DNA from: Micropterus salmoides
Lineage: Eukaryota > Chordata > Actinopteri > Centrarchiformes > Centrarchidae
Assembly: GCF_014851395.1 (NCBI RefSeq)
Contig: NW_024041150.1
Span: 28,261,225-28,325,224 of the forward strand
Direction: 5' to 3'
DNA: 64,000 nucleotides
Below are positions 1 to 14,200 of this stretch, in pieces (the first letter of the stretch is position 1; the number at the start of each line of letters is the position of its first letter). The notes below the pieces were generated by a model. It worked only from the letters and a program-made list of their open reading frames with translations. It was not told the DNA's origin and made no database searches. Both the position numbers and the translations under genes were made by a program.

Positions 1-1295
1 TGACCAGTTGGTATGAGCAATAATAAAGTCAAGTCAAGTAGCCAAGTAGAACTTTATTGGGCCCCAGAGGGGCAATTTATTATTTAGCGGATTAAAACTT
101 TAAAAATACACATTTACCACAATACAAACACAATATCACACAAATATCACACAATAAAAACACAGGAATATATATATAAGTACATATATATAAGTACTTT
201 ATGTTCGGGTACCGCTGAGATTGCAGTGTTTACCAGCGTGGTTGGTGGTAGCATAATAATCCTCAGTAGCTGGATGCCATGGGACAAATTGCCACGTGCA
301 TGACTAAAAAAAACAGTACGTCAAGAGAAAAGGAAAATAACATCACATAACTTCATTATTATACTTGTTACCACTTCCTGTGTAGGCGGCGCAGATTTAA
401 TGACTGTCTGATGACTCATTAATGACGCCTTTTCAGGAACCATAATGCAGTTTTAATACATCCCTCATGAGTGAGAACAAGGAAGTTTACTGCGTCCGAA
501 ATGTATGATTTGTCTATGGCAAGATGGCACAGGATTTAACATTGTTTCCTTAAAAGCAACACAGCAAGACTTTGCTGGTTTCAAACTCTCCGGTAGAAGA
601 AACATCACTACAATGACTAATTTTGCAGACACTGTACATGAATAATATCTAGCATTCATTCTTCCAAGTGCCTCCTTTAGCTCATCCCACTCTGTCCCCA
701 GCAGGTCAGCCAGTCAAGGCCACGGTGTAGTAAAGCCTGGAGGTAGTGTGAGCCTTATGAGTTTGTAATGAAAACTATATAAAGGTTTAAACTTTGTGTC
801 CACTGGAGAACGACAGTGATAAGGTTTGTAAATGTAGTGAAACATGAAGATGAATCAACTGGAACAGAAACACAGTATTACACAGAAGTACGAGGTTAGT
901 ATCGGAGCATCCTGTATCATGAATCTGCTTCCAGTAATTTCAGTGGCCCCCCCATTCTTTTAAGAATGAGCCAGTGATTTCCACACAGCAGTTTATCTGA
1001 GAGCATTGCAGTTCATTAATCATGAGTTTCATGGACTGCATTGTGCTTTCTCTTCCCCCCTCTCTGTAGATTAGGAAGAGGATGTTTGACAACCCGTAAT
1101 TTTCTGCTTTCGTGCCTTCTTATTCCTTTTGTCAGGAATATTAACTTTCCACTGTGTCAGTGTTTCCCACCAGCAGGTTTCCTCTGTGTGTGTGTGTGTC
1201 ATCATCTATCATGTGTCGGTTAGCTAGAATATGAAATTCAGGATTTCACAATATTTTTCTCTTTTCTCCCTTTCTCTTCTCTTCTCCCCTCCCAG
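1..1295 (+). other. svep1 intron upstream of CCP1
   Basis: No coding exon was recognised here. The first ~100 bases contain a 'ctttattgggcccc..gaggggcaattt' type sequence often seen in dispersed teleost repeats (low confidence). The rest looks like plain intron ending in a strong pyrimidine tract and 'cccag' acceptor at 1291-1295. The VWA exons are presumably upstream of the window. Confidence 0.5.
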
Positions 1296-1475
1296 TGGTA
1301 TACTGTCCAGCACTGTCTCCTCCTGAAAATGGCTTTTTCGTCCAAAATGTGTGTAACAACCACTTCGATGCAGCCTGTGGTGTGCGATGCCAGCCAGAAT
1401 TTGACCTCCAGGGAACCAGCATCAGACTGTGCCAGGCGGATGGCACCTGGTCAGGGACACCTGCCAGCTGCACAG
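1296..1475 (+). CDS. svep1: svep1 exon: CCP/sushi 1
   Basis: A phase 1-1 exon of 180 bases encodes one complete sushi module. It has the YCPALSPPENG start, the usual Cys spacing with extra cysteines, the G-T-W-S core and a closing Cys. The acceptor is 'cccag' after a pyrimidine run and the donor is 'gtaagg'. This module follows the VWA region in SVEP1 homologues. Confidence 0.93.
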
Positions 1476-4400
1476 GTAAGGAGGAAGCAGGCCTGATGCA
1501 TGATGACAAAATAAAAGATTTCACAGGTGGAGGGTTCTCTCATTTTCATTGTGTTCTCGTTGATTGTTGCTTCTCTAATGTCAAAACTAACTGCCACTAA
1601 AAACAGGGAAACGGTTACAAGAATGATAAAGCTGCAGCTGACTTTAATCTGCTGATTATTTCCCAATTAATGGATTTATTGTTTACTTCATAAAATGACA
1701 GAGCCAGGTATAAACTCCCTGAATAAAAGCACTAACTCGACTTATCAAGGGTGATGTGTCTGCGTGTGTCTGCGTGTGTCTGTGTCTGCGTGTGTCTGCG
1801 TGTGTCTGCGTGTGTCTGCGTGTGTCTGCGTGTAAAGGTTTCTTGCTGTGTATTTAGATCATATATGTTTAGAGTGAACAAGGAATCAGCATTTACTCGG
1901 TGACTACTGCTTTCTGCCAGGCCACATGTTGAGAGGAAGACATGTAAGAAAGATTTAGTTCAAGAGAGAGTTACCATGGAGAAGAGACTCAAAGGAAGGA
2001 AGGATGTAAGGAAATCACAAAGGAATGAATGAAAGGAAAAGTGAGTTTGAGAGGTTAAGAGATTAATGAGAAAAATGCCAGTTTTAACCAGAAAGACGGC
2101 AACAGTGTGACTCATAGAAATACCAAGACACTGAATATTCAAGGGTGTGTGTTGAAGATTTACAGTAGTGGCTTTGGGTATATGTTTTCCGAGTGTGTGT
2201 GCATATGTCTGCTTGTATGTGTTACACCAAGTCTAGTCTTTGCCACATACTGCAGGACCTCCCAGCTAGTAAAGCCCTGAGGGAGGGGGTCTCCTGAACC
2301 GTCTCTCTGTCTATGGGTAGTGATGAGAAATAACACACTGCACACCCTTTTCTAGCATAACTCAGAACAGACACACATGATTTGTTTTTTATTTCATAGG
2401 GACTTTCTCGCTTTGGGTTAAATGATAGGCCCCAAGTTGTAGCTAAAGATGATAATAGTGCTGTACATCCCCACAGTTGATTTACTGCTTGGTCCTCCTC
2501 TCTTGTGATTTATATACAGTATCTGTGTTTATAAATTACAACTCATATTCAGCATGAAAAGCATTTGCAAATCATATAGAGTAATAACTAAATGATTAGT
2601 GTGTGTTTTAGACATATGGGGAAATTGCAGATTGAGGTTGGTTGTCATTCAAAAAGTACATTTTCTGTGTGAAATGTTTTCTGTGATTGTCACATTTTAT
2701 AGGCCTCTAAATTAAAAGATAGTTGAAAATGATTTTTCATCCCTGTCTGCTGCTTTTGTATCAGTTGCTCTTGCTTTCTTTCACTTCAAAACTCCCTGTT
2801 TCAAAAATGCTTGCAGCAAATCAAACTGTAAATTAATAAAAGGAGGTAAAATAACACGTAGCTCAAGACATGGATCCTGTGAAATATAACAATATCTATG
2901 ACTGGGGTTTTTTTTGTCTGTAGTTTTTTTGCGGGATTGGGTTCTCATGTTTATTTTTTTCAAACCGCAGTCCGCTCCTGCCTGCCCCTCTCTCGGCCCC
3001 AGCATGGCTTCCTGAGGTGCAGCGATGGCGGCGCCTCCTACAGGGCGGAGTGTCAGGCAGGCTGTGAGCGAGGCTACAGGCTAGAGGGAGACTCCAAACT
3101 CACCTGCCAGGCCAACTCCCAGTGGAGTGGACCCCAACCTCGGTGTGTGGGTAAGCCTTCATCACCGCAAACCAACATCTCACCCAGTGCTTTTTCAGAA
3201 AATTTTGTCATGAGGTGCTTTGTTCTTGAGTCTGTCACTCCCCCAACCACCTGCCCACATAAAAGAAACCATTCGTACCTGATGAACACCCTCTTACTGT
3301 TTTGAGCCATGTGGTCATTTTTAGATCTGCTTCGTTTTTGTGGTTCATTGTTGTTCTCAGACCTGATATCTAAAGGCAACATATGATTCCAAATCAAATG
3401 AGGCCCCACAATTCATTGCAAGAATAAAACAAAAACATTGAAAAGGCACCACAGCCTGTGATGATGACTGCACTGAGAACGTTAAAGAGACATAACTTTT
3501 TTGTGTGTTCAAGCATTTTGGTCCGTAAATAGCTAATGTTTACCAGGTTTTATACCTGGTTTATCTGGTTATTCAATTTTCATTGTTTTCCACAATTAAT
3601 GGTGCAGCCCTGCATTCACTCAAACACAACCCATTTCTCTTGCAGTTCATCTTTTTTATAGCCTGACTGTATTTCACTGTAAGCTTATACTATGTGTTTA
3701 GTTTTTGCTTAGTAATTCCTGTCTGGCTGGACAATCCAAAGCATAATTTATCAAATGAATGACAAAAATAATAATTTGACATGGGTATTTTTATGTAAAC
3801 GTGTGGTTGTACACACATGCTGTATGTAAACACACATACGCAGTGGTTGCTGTGTATTTGCACAGAGCCACACTACATCATCCAAAGAAAGGTACATCTG
3901 CTTTCTCATAAAGCTGCAGTCACCACATATACACGGGCACACAGAACTACCCACACACTTCAAAACTGATAGTTAAGTTAAAATAGTTGCACACACTCAT
4001 GCCCGCCACAGAGAGCGCCCAGGTCAGGCACACCAGCACACAAAAAAGGACAGTGTGAGAGCCACAAACCTCCGGCCTGCACTGACTCACTTCCAACCAA
4101 CCAGCTAGCTGCTCTATGTTCTATGATCTATGTTAAATACCCGACTCGTCTGCTTCGGGCAAACTCTCTCTGTTTATCGATAACTATCATCTCTCTCCCG
4201 CTTGCTCTGACTGAGCTACAGCTTGTTTGTTTGACCATCTCAGATTTTCCCTGCAGTCTGTCGTTACCTCTTTAACACAGCTAAGAGGGCTCTGTGGGCT
4301 GCCGTCGCAGCTGAGTGGTTTGTTTTAGTGTTTGTTTGCACTGTGGTGAAACGGGATCGCCTCGGCTGGCCTGAGAGGATGCAGAGGTATTTTTTTCATC

Positions 4401-7400
4401 CGATTGAAATCTCCCATGTTGAATCTCCCTCTCAGTGAGTTTTTCCCTTTATAGTTCCTACAGCTAAAGCCAACGAAATAGGAGTTAGAGACAGAGAGGA
4501 AGATCATCAAGGGAAAGCCACAAGGCCTGCATCCCAAAAATGCATATAAGCCACCAGTGTATGAGTCCTGTGGTCAGTGCTTTTTTGGCTTGATTTCCAA
4601 CCAAATGTTTGTTGTTTTTGTGCCAGTTTTTTTCTTTATTGGTGGCGTTTATAGTGGAGCCAGCTGAAAGTAAGATTTTATCACAGTTTGGTAAAAACAC
4701 AGGAAACACGCTCATGATCTTGGAAGAGGTTTATTTGCCTGTTCTGTTCTGTCTTTTCTGCTCAGACTGGCCGAATCTTTTAATACTCAGTAGATTGTTT
4801 TTTCAGACTGATTTCATTAATGCACAAAAAAATGCCAACTCAGCTCAATGCATACCTGAAAACCTCTTCAACAGCTTTTTAGAGTGAACAATGGAAAAAC
4901 AAAAGTCATAAAATGTGAAATCTAGTTCAGCTCTGAATGTCTGAAGATATTTATCCAGGAACTAAATAAACTGTGTCAGATATCAGTTTCATCTCTTGGT
5001 CCTTCCACTCTCTCCCCAGAGGTGCGCTGTCCCCCTATCGTGACCCTGAAGAACATCTTGCTGTCGCCCCCTGCCTGCGGGAAGAGGGCAGTGTCCCCGG
5101 GCTCCGCCTGCCTGCTCACCTGTCATCAAGGTTACAGCCTCCAGGGAAACAGGAAGGCGGTGTGCCTGGGCTCTGGGAACTGGACAGCCAATGTCTATAA
5201 AGCCGTCTGTACAGGTAACATACTGTGTGTAGACTATAGTTGGCAAAGGTCGGTTAGTACAGTTTAGTTTAGGATTCAAATTATTTATGTAGGATATATT
5301 TAAAGCTATAATTCGACGTTTTGGGAAATATACTTAATTTTTGTCTTGACAATAATAATAGTAATAATCTTTATTTATAGGGCACTTTTCAAAACCATGT
5401 TACAAAGTGTTTTTGCATGAGCAAAGACAATAAAACACATCAAACAATTAATGAGATACACGGTAAAAATAGGAAGAAATTTTAAAAAATTAAAATAGAG
5501 TTAAAAGAAAAATAGACTATGCTTGAATTGGAGAATCTATCTAAGACCTAATGGATTAGGAAAACTTGCTTGGTAGTTATGACCTTATGTGGTTGTACCT
5601 GCCTTTCAGATTTCCCTCTTTAGGTAGTTTGTAAGTTCAATATATAGCTAACTGGGACTAGAGTTAACTTTACAGGGTTAGAGTGAATGACACATTAAAC
5701 AACATGTGGGTTTATTTGCAAGGCAGAAGGAGAGGGAATGTTTAAACAGCCCAAAAAAGAAAGACAGACTATGTGGAGAAATAGAAAGATATAAAAAGAA
5801 AACAGCAGGAAACTTGGAGGGAGAATATTTTTCCATTCTCAATTCCCCCCTGCATCCCTCCCTCTGCATTTTTCTCTGCTTTGTGAATGGTGAGAATGGT
5901 GCTAACCTCGTTTTGAAGCAAGCCTCAGGTCCCTAACTCAAACCATATCATGTCCGAGCTCTAACGTCTCTCCGCTCAACTCCGAGTGGGCTGGAGATCA
6001 TTATAATAGACTGCAGCCCTCCAGATGCCTTGCAGGTGAAACAGGTGGTGCATGGCCTGCCTCCCTTCCAGTGTCCTCAATCCCCTCATTTCCTTGCGGT
6101 GAAAGTTTGCTAATGAAGGAACTGCAGTCATTAAGGATAGGAAGAGGTGCAATAAAGATGAAAACGAATGGAGAGGTAGAGTGGACAGGGAGGTGAGAGG
6201 TGGAGGATGTAGGTGTTTTATGATGTGGTGGCTGAGAGAAGATGAGTTTTTCTGATCCCTTCAGGCACAATGGGCTGTCAGGAAGGATGAAGGGACGGGA
6301 TAAAAGAGAAAGACAATAGAAAATGTAGATAAGATAGGAAGAAGAAAGAAGGAGTGATGCAATATGGGCGGCACATTATGAGGAGATCAAGAAACAGAAA
6401 GTTGTTACAGAGTTAAAAGTGCTCTTTATAAGCTTCTGGCTTCCTTCGCCTCGCACTTCATGTTGATGACACCCGAAGTGAAATATTCCTCCCTTGTTAT
6501 GAGGATGAATGAAGCCGAATGGAGCTAAGTGTGTTAGTGTTTAGCAGAGATGGATGCCTAAGTGGATGGGTCACCAGGTCCAGATGAGAACAACTCCCTT
6601 ACACAACGCAGCAGGCATGACCACTGGCGATCGATGGGAGATTCAGCTCTTGGAGGCTTTACTCATTTACCGCAGGCTCAAACTGAGTTGGACTGAACTG
6701 TGCTAGCTTCACATGATTACAACATGCTGGATGCAGAATGAGAAAAGGGGAGAAGCTATTTCATCCAAGGGTCATGGTGGCTGGTGAGTTGCCACTAGCT
6801 TAATAGGTGGACATAAATGTAACATTTGTTTTCTCCAATCCAAACATTATACGTCATATAAAGAGGGCTGACTATCATCTGGAGCAGACAGGAGTTTGGA
6901 CGTTTCCTGCTTGTTCGGGACTTTGCAAACGTGTCCATGTTTCTCAAATCTCAATGCTACTGCTGCCCCATTGCTATTTACTGTACCTGGCAGTAAATAC
7001 AGTAGAGTAACATTTGGCAAGAGGTTTGTCGTCATTTTAACCCTTTAATCCCACGTCAAAGACGATCATTTAACTGACTCTCAAAATGGATGGGTAAGAG
7101 GAAATGTTATGTGAATAATTGCCTTCAGGATATAGGATGTATGACGTATATTCCTAATTTAGGTTTCGCGTAGACAAATTATGTTACAAAAAGTCATTAC
7201 AGAAAGAATAATCCAGTAATTTCCCACTTTAAACAGTGGTTGACAGTGGGACACAGCCACATTTGATGCATACTCACATTTCCGTAAAAACATGCAAGGA
7301 CCAGTTACAGCCAAGCAACCTTATTTTGCTTGTTAGAACAAGAGTTATTAATATGTTGTTGCGTGATACACCAATTGGTTTATTTACAAGAATAACTTAA

Positions 7401-10400
7401 ACAACAACTTAACGGCGTTCTGGGACTCAGGATGAAGCTCCAGATGAAGATCACAGGGAAAGGAGGACTTTCTGAAACTGAAAATAAAACAGACAAAATC
7501 AGCTACTTTACCCCTGATTATTCACTTTACCAACACATCTTAAGACTTTAGACTTCAAGACTTCATTTATGACACTTGGTCTATAACAAATCCTTAGTCA
7601 GTACTTGTGAGCAACTCCCTCCCAACACTGATTCAGATTTATGATTTAACAGTGTTTCAGTAACAAGTCTGGATATTCTGTTCTGTCATCACTGAAAAAT
7701 TGAATCTCTCCAAGATAAAACTTCCTTTTCCATGAGCCCAACTGTTTTGACAATGACATGAAACTTCTATCTCTGTTAACCTGTGCTCTTTACTGATGTT
7801 GAGCTAATGGATAAAGAGAGATAAGGGACAATTAAAACCACATACAGTATAATTGTAGTGGGATTTGGTCTTGTTGGAACAATGACAGTGATGCACTCTC
7901 TCACTGATTCACTAATGACCAAATAATGAGTGTGTGATTAAAGAGGTCATGGTTCGGATGACATCATGCATCTACTTCCTCAGTGATAATAAGGAGCACG
8001 GCTGAGTTCAGTGCACACAAGATGTGATGGGGTGAACATCTGTATTATTTTAATTAGGGCTGCAGCTAACAATGATTTTAGTACTCAAAGCTTCTACAGA
8101 TTATTTCATTGAATCATCAACGATGACATTTGCTTGTGGTCCGCTGGCATAACACCAGGTGCTTTCTGATCAGGTGCCGTCATGCTGTTGCGGTAACATT
8201 AGGCGACATAAGTTTTGTTTTACAGTGGACAGACTATAACATTATGCCGTTGTGCTGTTGCAGTAGGCCACGTAAGTTTAAGTTTCATTTTACAGTAGAC
8301 GGACTGTAACATTACAGAGTTGTTGTTTTCTCTTAGCTTGAAATATTCCCATACTTTAGACCTTCGTCCCTCGCTATTTTCTCTCTCTTCCTCCACTTTG
8401 CAAACAGCGGCATCATAATCACGTCGTGTTCACACAGCGTAAGCGCGATGTGCAACAGTAATAAATGTCTACACGAAACAGTGTGCTATATAGTTATATG
8501 GATTAAATGAACCACTGATGCAAAGAATTTGCTTTTTAGTAATCAAATTAATTTATTTAATCGATGAATTGTTTCAGCCCTAATTTTAATCTTATTTTAT
8601 CTTATTTAAAATCTAATTTGATTTGATAAAAATTTAATTTGATGAATCCAGATAAAACATTAGCAGTGCCCAGTCCCTCATGATTCTCCCCTTCCTCTAA
8701 AACCTGTAGTTATTTGTTTCTTCCTCCCTGCGTCTTCAGATGCTAAACCACCGTGGATCCAGTGCCCCGTGGACATTGTTGCAGAGACTGATGAACGGCG
8801 TGGCACCGCCAACGTCAGCTGGAACGTCCCGGCTGCCACCGACAACTCTAGAGAAGAGGTTGGATACTTTACAAAACAAAGTTTATAATAGAATGGATGC
8901 AACTATAAATTATTTTCATGAAAGATTTAACCAGTTAACACTTCTTCAGGTCAGTTGTTACCAACCTGCTATGGGCCATGCAATGATTCATAGCACAAAA
9001 ACTTTTAGGTTGAACAAAATGTCTTTTTTTTCTGACATTTCTATAATTTTAGCAGTTTTTCTTATGAAATACTGAATACTTTTAACTGTCTCACTCTATA
9101 AAAAAACCTTCAAATGAAACAGTATGTCAAGGGAAACTCACTCTTACATATGTCCAACTTCACACATACTACTTTATTTCAATGGGTCACAAGCCGAGAT
9201 AATCTATCTAACATACATGAGCTCTATGCATGCCACGCACGTGACATGCCAAACTATATATGATGAAATGAACCACTAAGATTAGTGTCATATAATTATT
9301 AATGAGTGGATTCTTGGTGCTTACAAAATCTCTTCAACCCACTTTACATATGTTGGCACAGGACAACAGTATCTCATCTAAACGCTATTTACATTAAATC
9401 CAGATTTGAGTCAGTTCTTCATATTTTACTGATCTCTTCCTCCTCCAGGTGGGCGTGCAGGCGAAGCCAGTGTACACCCCTCCCCAGCTGTTCCCCATTG
9501 GACGGGAAACCATCACCTACATTGCGACCGACCGCTCCGGGAACCAGGCCAACTGCTCCTTCACGGTCACTGTCATCGGTAAGTTCATACTTATGGAGAT
9601 GCAAACAATGTGCACTGCATATGGCCTGCGGCATGACTCGCATGCTATCACAGACTTCGATCACACTGTGGACCTGTTGGTCTGTTTTGGGAATTCAGTT
9701 ACATATATTAATGGCTGATAGAAGATGCCATCTGAAAAAACACATTCTTCACATAGTGCCTTTTAAGACAAAAAAACCCCATCTGATCTGAGAAAGATGC
9801 GTCATCTCCCTAATAACAGTGACGTCAGCTTTTTGGCTTTCTATCTATTGTTTTGTCTCATTCTTCTCCCTGCTAATGCTGGCTGAAGTACACACAGCTG
9901 AGCTGCTTTGTATACATATGATTAATTGTTTCATGGCAGTGCTGACGAATTCCAAAGAAAGCGTTTCAATACAATAGGTTGTTGATCTTGTACCACTCTT
10001 AACCACAGTATCTACTCTGTGGTCCACATCAAAACGATGATTAAAAGAGAAAAGCATGCACATACTGGCAACATGTGTTCAGTCTTACAAGTCTTTGGCT
10101 TCAGCCTCCTGATGATTACTTTGAGAGACATGATTGCCTGTCTGTCAGAGGACTGGAGTAATCATCAGCCGAAGGCGACAGCAATTTGAGGGCAAAGAAA
10201 TCTGATATTGCACATGCAACTTAGTAGAAATTAACAGACAGTGTCACATGTAAGGGCAAGAAAATTAGTATTAAGACACTTTAATCATCTTTATTGTGAA
10301 TGTGGTTAAAGAGTCAACATTTTACTTTTAACATAATTAGCTGACATACGTTCATGGCACAACTTTGTGAGGTTCAAACCAGTGGCCTCTCAGTTACTGT

Positions 10401-11175
10401 GGTTACCGCCTGGTGGGTTTGTTACTCCGTCCAGCTTACCTCTGTGCTGCAGCTCATTTCTGTCATTCAGTGTAAAAGTGAGGAGTCCGTCTCCCCCCCG
10501 GCAGGTGCCAAACAGGGTTACTGCAGAGAGTGAAAAACAGGGGTGTCCCATGTCAACCGCTCAATAATCACAGCAGTCAGGGGGAAAAACCTCCAGCATG
10601 GTAGCCGTGAACATTTCCATATGTTATTATGGTGGTGGAACGTTGTGGTTTTTTTATTAGAGACATGTGTTTAACTAGTGCCCTCTGACACTCTATGCTG
10701 CTGCATCGAAAAAAGTCAGATCACAGCGTAGCGCTCTGCTCCCAACTGTACTGCTATAATCTATTCCAGTCTTGGGAGCAATTAATTGTACGCTAAAATT
10801 TAAACGACCTGCTATTGATACGTTTAAACCTATGGTTTAAACGTGCACAAGTGTGCTGTTTTTATTGTGTGTTCTCCATCTGGTCATCAGGCATTACACC
10901 CACCTTTAACAACCTGATATCCTTTTCTAGATACAGAGCCCCCGGTGATTGACAGGTGCAGGTCGCCGCCCACAGTCCAGGCCACAGACACGGAGACGGC
11001 GGTCGTTTGGGAGGTGCCACAGTTTTCCGACAACTCAGGTATGTCTGGTCGCTGCTCCGTAGATGGTTTATCCTTTAGCTCCTCTGTTCCACTCCGCTCC
11101 ACCCTCTTCCTCCACTGATGATGGTTAAACAGGATCTTTTCCATTGGGTGACTGGAAAAAGGGGATAAGGAGAGG

Positions 11176-11221
<46 letters not shown>

Positions 11222-14200
11222 AATGGTGAGAGACACTTGACATAAGATCCAATGGTGAGAGGATGGATTGTAATTGTGTGCATGAATGCCTCATCTGTGT
11301 GTCTGTGTTTAAGAGAGAGATTGAGAGAGAAAAAGACTTATGGACTGATGAAGTTGTTGCAGCGTCTGTTAACGTCATTAATGTTAATGCAGAGGGAAGC
11401 AGGTGTTTTTGTTATATAAATATGCTCTTTTGTGAGACTTTGCACTCAGTCCATCCATTTTTCACACAGTCATTTGTGTCATTATGCGATCACACTGTAC
11501 TTGACTCATAAATGTTTTTGTCTCAGTCAGAGCGGCTGTAATACACAATAGATCTGGGTATTAATCACTGTCTTAGCAAAGTTGACACTCCAGGTTTACA
11601 CCCACAAAAATATTAATTTAGTTCCCAGTTCACAACTGGCCCACTTCAACCACAAGTATTCATATTCTCAAAAAGCAATACTGCAGTGAAAGTCCACTAT
11701 TCAACAGCAAATTAATTAGTATAACTATTAAACTTTCTCATATGAAGGATGACCTTCTTTCAATGTCTCTCAGAGTGGTAAATTATTAGAGTTAAACCTG
11801 GTGTCTCTTATTACCTATCCATAAGTCTATCTGTTAACTAATTTATGTGTTGTTGGGTAGCTTACAATCAGACTGAATTGCTGATTTTTTTTTTACTTCA
11901 TTCATTCTGTTTGAGTTGCTGAAGACATTGGAAGTTTTATAAGCTTAGGATGTGTTGATGTATGTGTCAAAGTGACTAATAACTACAGTTGTCAGACTCA
12001 TGTACTGGAGTTAAAGCTAACTTCACAAAAAAAACAAATGTCACTAAGTCAGTAAGTACCATAACACTTTTACATTAACAATTACATTAACATATACTAT
12101 GTACAGCACGTTACTTTCCACATAAGTGTAGACCACTAATACCTAACTCAGATAGTACCGACTCATTTTACATTTTTTCAGTGCTATTGTTGCACTACTC
12201 TGTCATTTTTCACATAACTGTATTTGTACTAAATAATGAGGAATATGCAAATGAACATGTGTAGGGAGATCATTATAGAGTTGCAGTCACGGTTATCTAC
12301 TTGACTGCTGACACATTTGCTTACTGAATCTAAGATTTGAACTAGGTGAAATGTGAATAAACATAATGTCCTCTTAGTAATTCTCAGCTCGACTCCTTCT
12401 CTAAAAAGTAATCTGGGCCACTTAACAATCACTTTTATCCAGTGAAACTTGAGCTCAGTGAAAAAGCTGGTACTGATTTTCTTGTTCAATGGCAGTTCAG
12501 GAGGTCACATACTGGCTGTGTTGATTTAATATGCAAGCCGTTAGTCTCTCTTTTCAGCCTAGGCCACCCTGTTATGCTCACTACGTTGATGCTTAGCACT
12601 TCAGACCGATCCTGTTATAAAGGAGTGCATCAAGGCCACTCTGCCAAATAGACTAAATATCGTAGAGCTGGCAGGGTTTCTTCTGGCGCTCTATCTATAC
12701 CCAAACAGCTGTGGTGGTGACAGACGACAAACCAGACTTCACCAGGGTTCCAGCCCACAGCCAAGCCTACGCAATTCACTGGCTCCACACGCACACACAC
12801 ACACACGAATAACACTGAGCGAGCTGTGTGTGTACAGAAACGTAGGCAGGCGTGGGTGAAAACACAAACACAGGCCTCAAACTTAATGTCTTACCCCTCG
12901 ATACCCAGCGTGCTCATTCCCCACCTGCCTGCAGAGGTGCAACCCCGTCCAACACACACCATCACACACACTCGCCTCACACACATACGCTGTAATAACA
13001 GGCTGCTGCGGCTGCTTCGGACCAGACGACGTCAGCCCAGCGCTGCTTCAACGTCAGTGTTTTGTTTTTCCAGGCCCACACCCTGATGCCAGCACTATAT
13101 ATAGTCACGACTTGGTAGACACACACGTACAAACACACACACAGGCTATATATAAGGGGAGACACCAGACTCCAGCAGGCCAGACGTGTGTCACCCCTGT
13201 TATAATGACGTTTAATGGAGCAAGTGGACTGAAGTGAAACGAAAGGTCAATCCTTGAGTTTTCCCACCTTCTCCTTTTGTTTCTTAATCTTCTCTGTGTC
13301 TCTCACACTTGCAGTGCAGATGTTTTCACTGCCTTTCTGTTTACAGCCTGTGTGTCAGCCTAAAGACGAAACCCAGAAGGTTTCACGCATGCAAACACAC
13401 ACACACACACACTCATACGCTCCTCTCCTAAGGATGTATCCATCACTCTCTTCACATTCAGTTTTTTTAAGCCCTTCAGACTATAACAATTTTCCCTCTT
13501 CAATCCCAAGAGGTTTTGTGATGAGCCAAGATTTGCAGTGCCCAGACACACCATGTCAACATATCAATGTTTAACATAACTTCTATGGTTTTCTAAGAGT
13601 GACTCATTTAGTCCTGGAAAATGGGGAAAGGCCGAGACTGCCCTCTACAGGATAACTGTAGTAACACCTTTGACTCAGAAAAAGGTCAGAAAAAACATAA
13701 TTAATATTTAATTCATGTAAATATGAGTCAAACCTACAATGTGCAGTTTTCAAGGTTATAAATAATGTATAAAGATGTTGAGTCATGTTAGCAACGATTT
13801 GAGCATTGCTGGTTGTTTTAGAGCTTTCTGCTGTTTTACTTTGGATGGGAGTCCTCCTACACTTTTACTCGACATTCATATCATTGGATGATATCGTTGT
13901 CTATTGTTACAATATTTGCACCAGAAATATCATAATATATGATCTTCACAGGTTAAAGAATGTTATGTGATTAATTGTACATAAAAGCATCTGTGGAAAC
14001 ATCAACTAGTTTGTCTCAATTCCCAGACTGTTATCACCATGATGAACAGAACAAGAGGTTTGACCACTCTAATAATATTTGGACTGGTACCCCTTCGAGA
14101 GTAATGCAGATTTGTTACTAACCAATAAGGAATACAAATTAAGTATAAAGATCACTTTTGTTTATACTGTATGTGTGTTTGTGAAATGTTATTGTGGCGA

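Larger units (their letters stand above)
5215..8739 (+). other. svep1 intron between CCP3 and HYR1
   Basis: A 3.5-kb intron with no coding exon. It holds an L2-like LINE tail near 5345-5420 and a complete hAT-type MITE at 8055-8582. The rest is unremarkable, with purine-rich stretches near 5750-5830 and 6290-6360. Confidence 0.6.

Noticed and set aside
1755..1833. Regular 10-base direct repeats as a possible CRISPR-like array
   Set aside because: Units are contiguous without spacers and the DNA is vertebrate, so it is a minisatellite.
10887..11378. Minus-strand open frame of about 163 codons
   Set aside because: It runs through the TG microsatellite and antisense of the HYR2 exon. The repeated His-Thr stretch is a microsatellite artefact.
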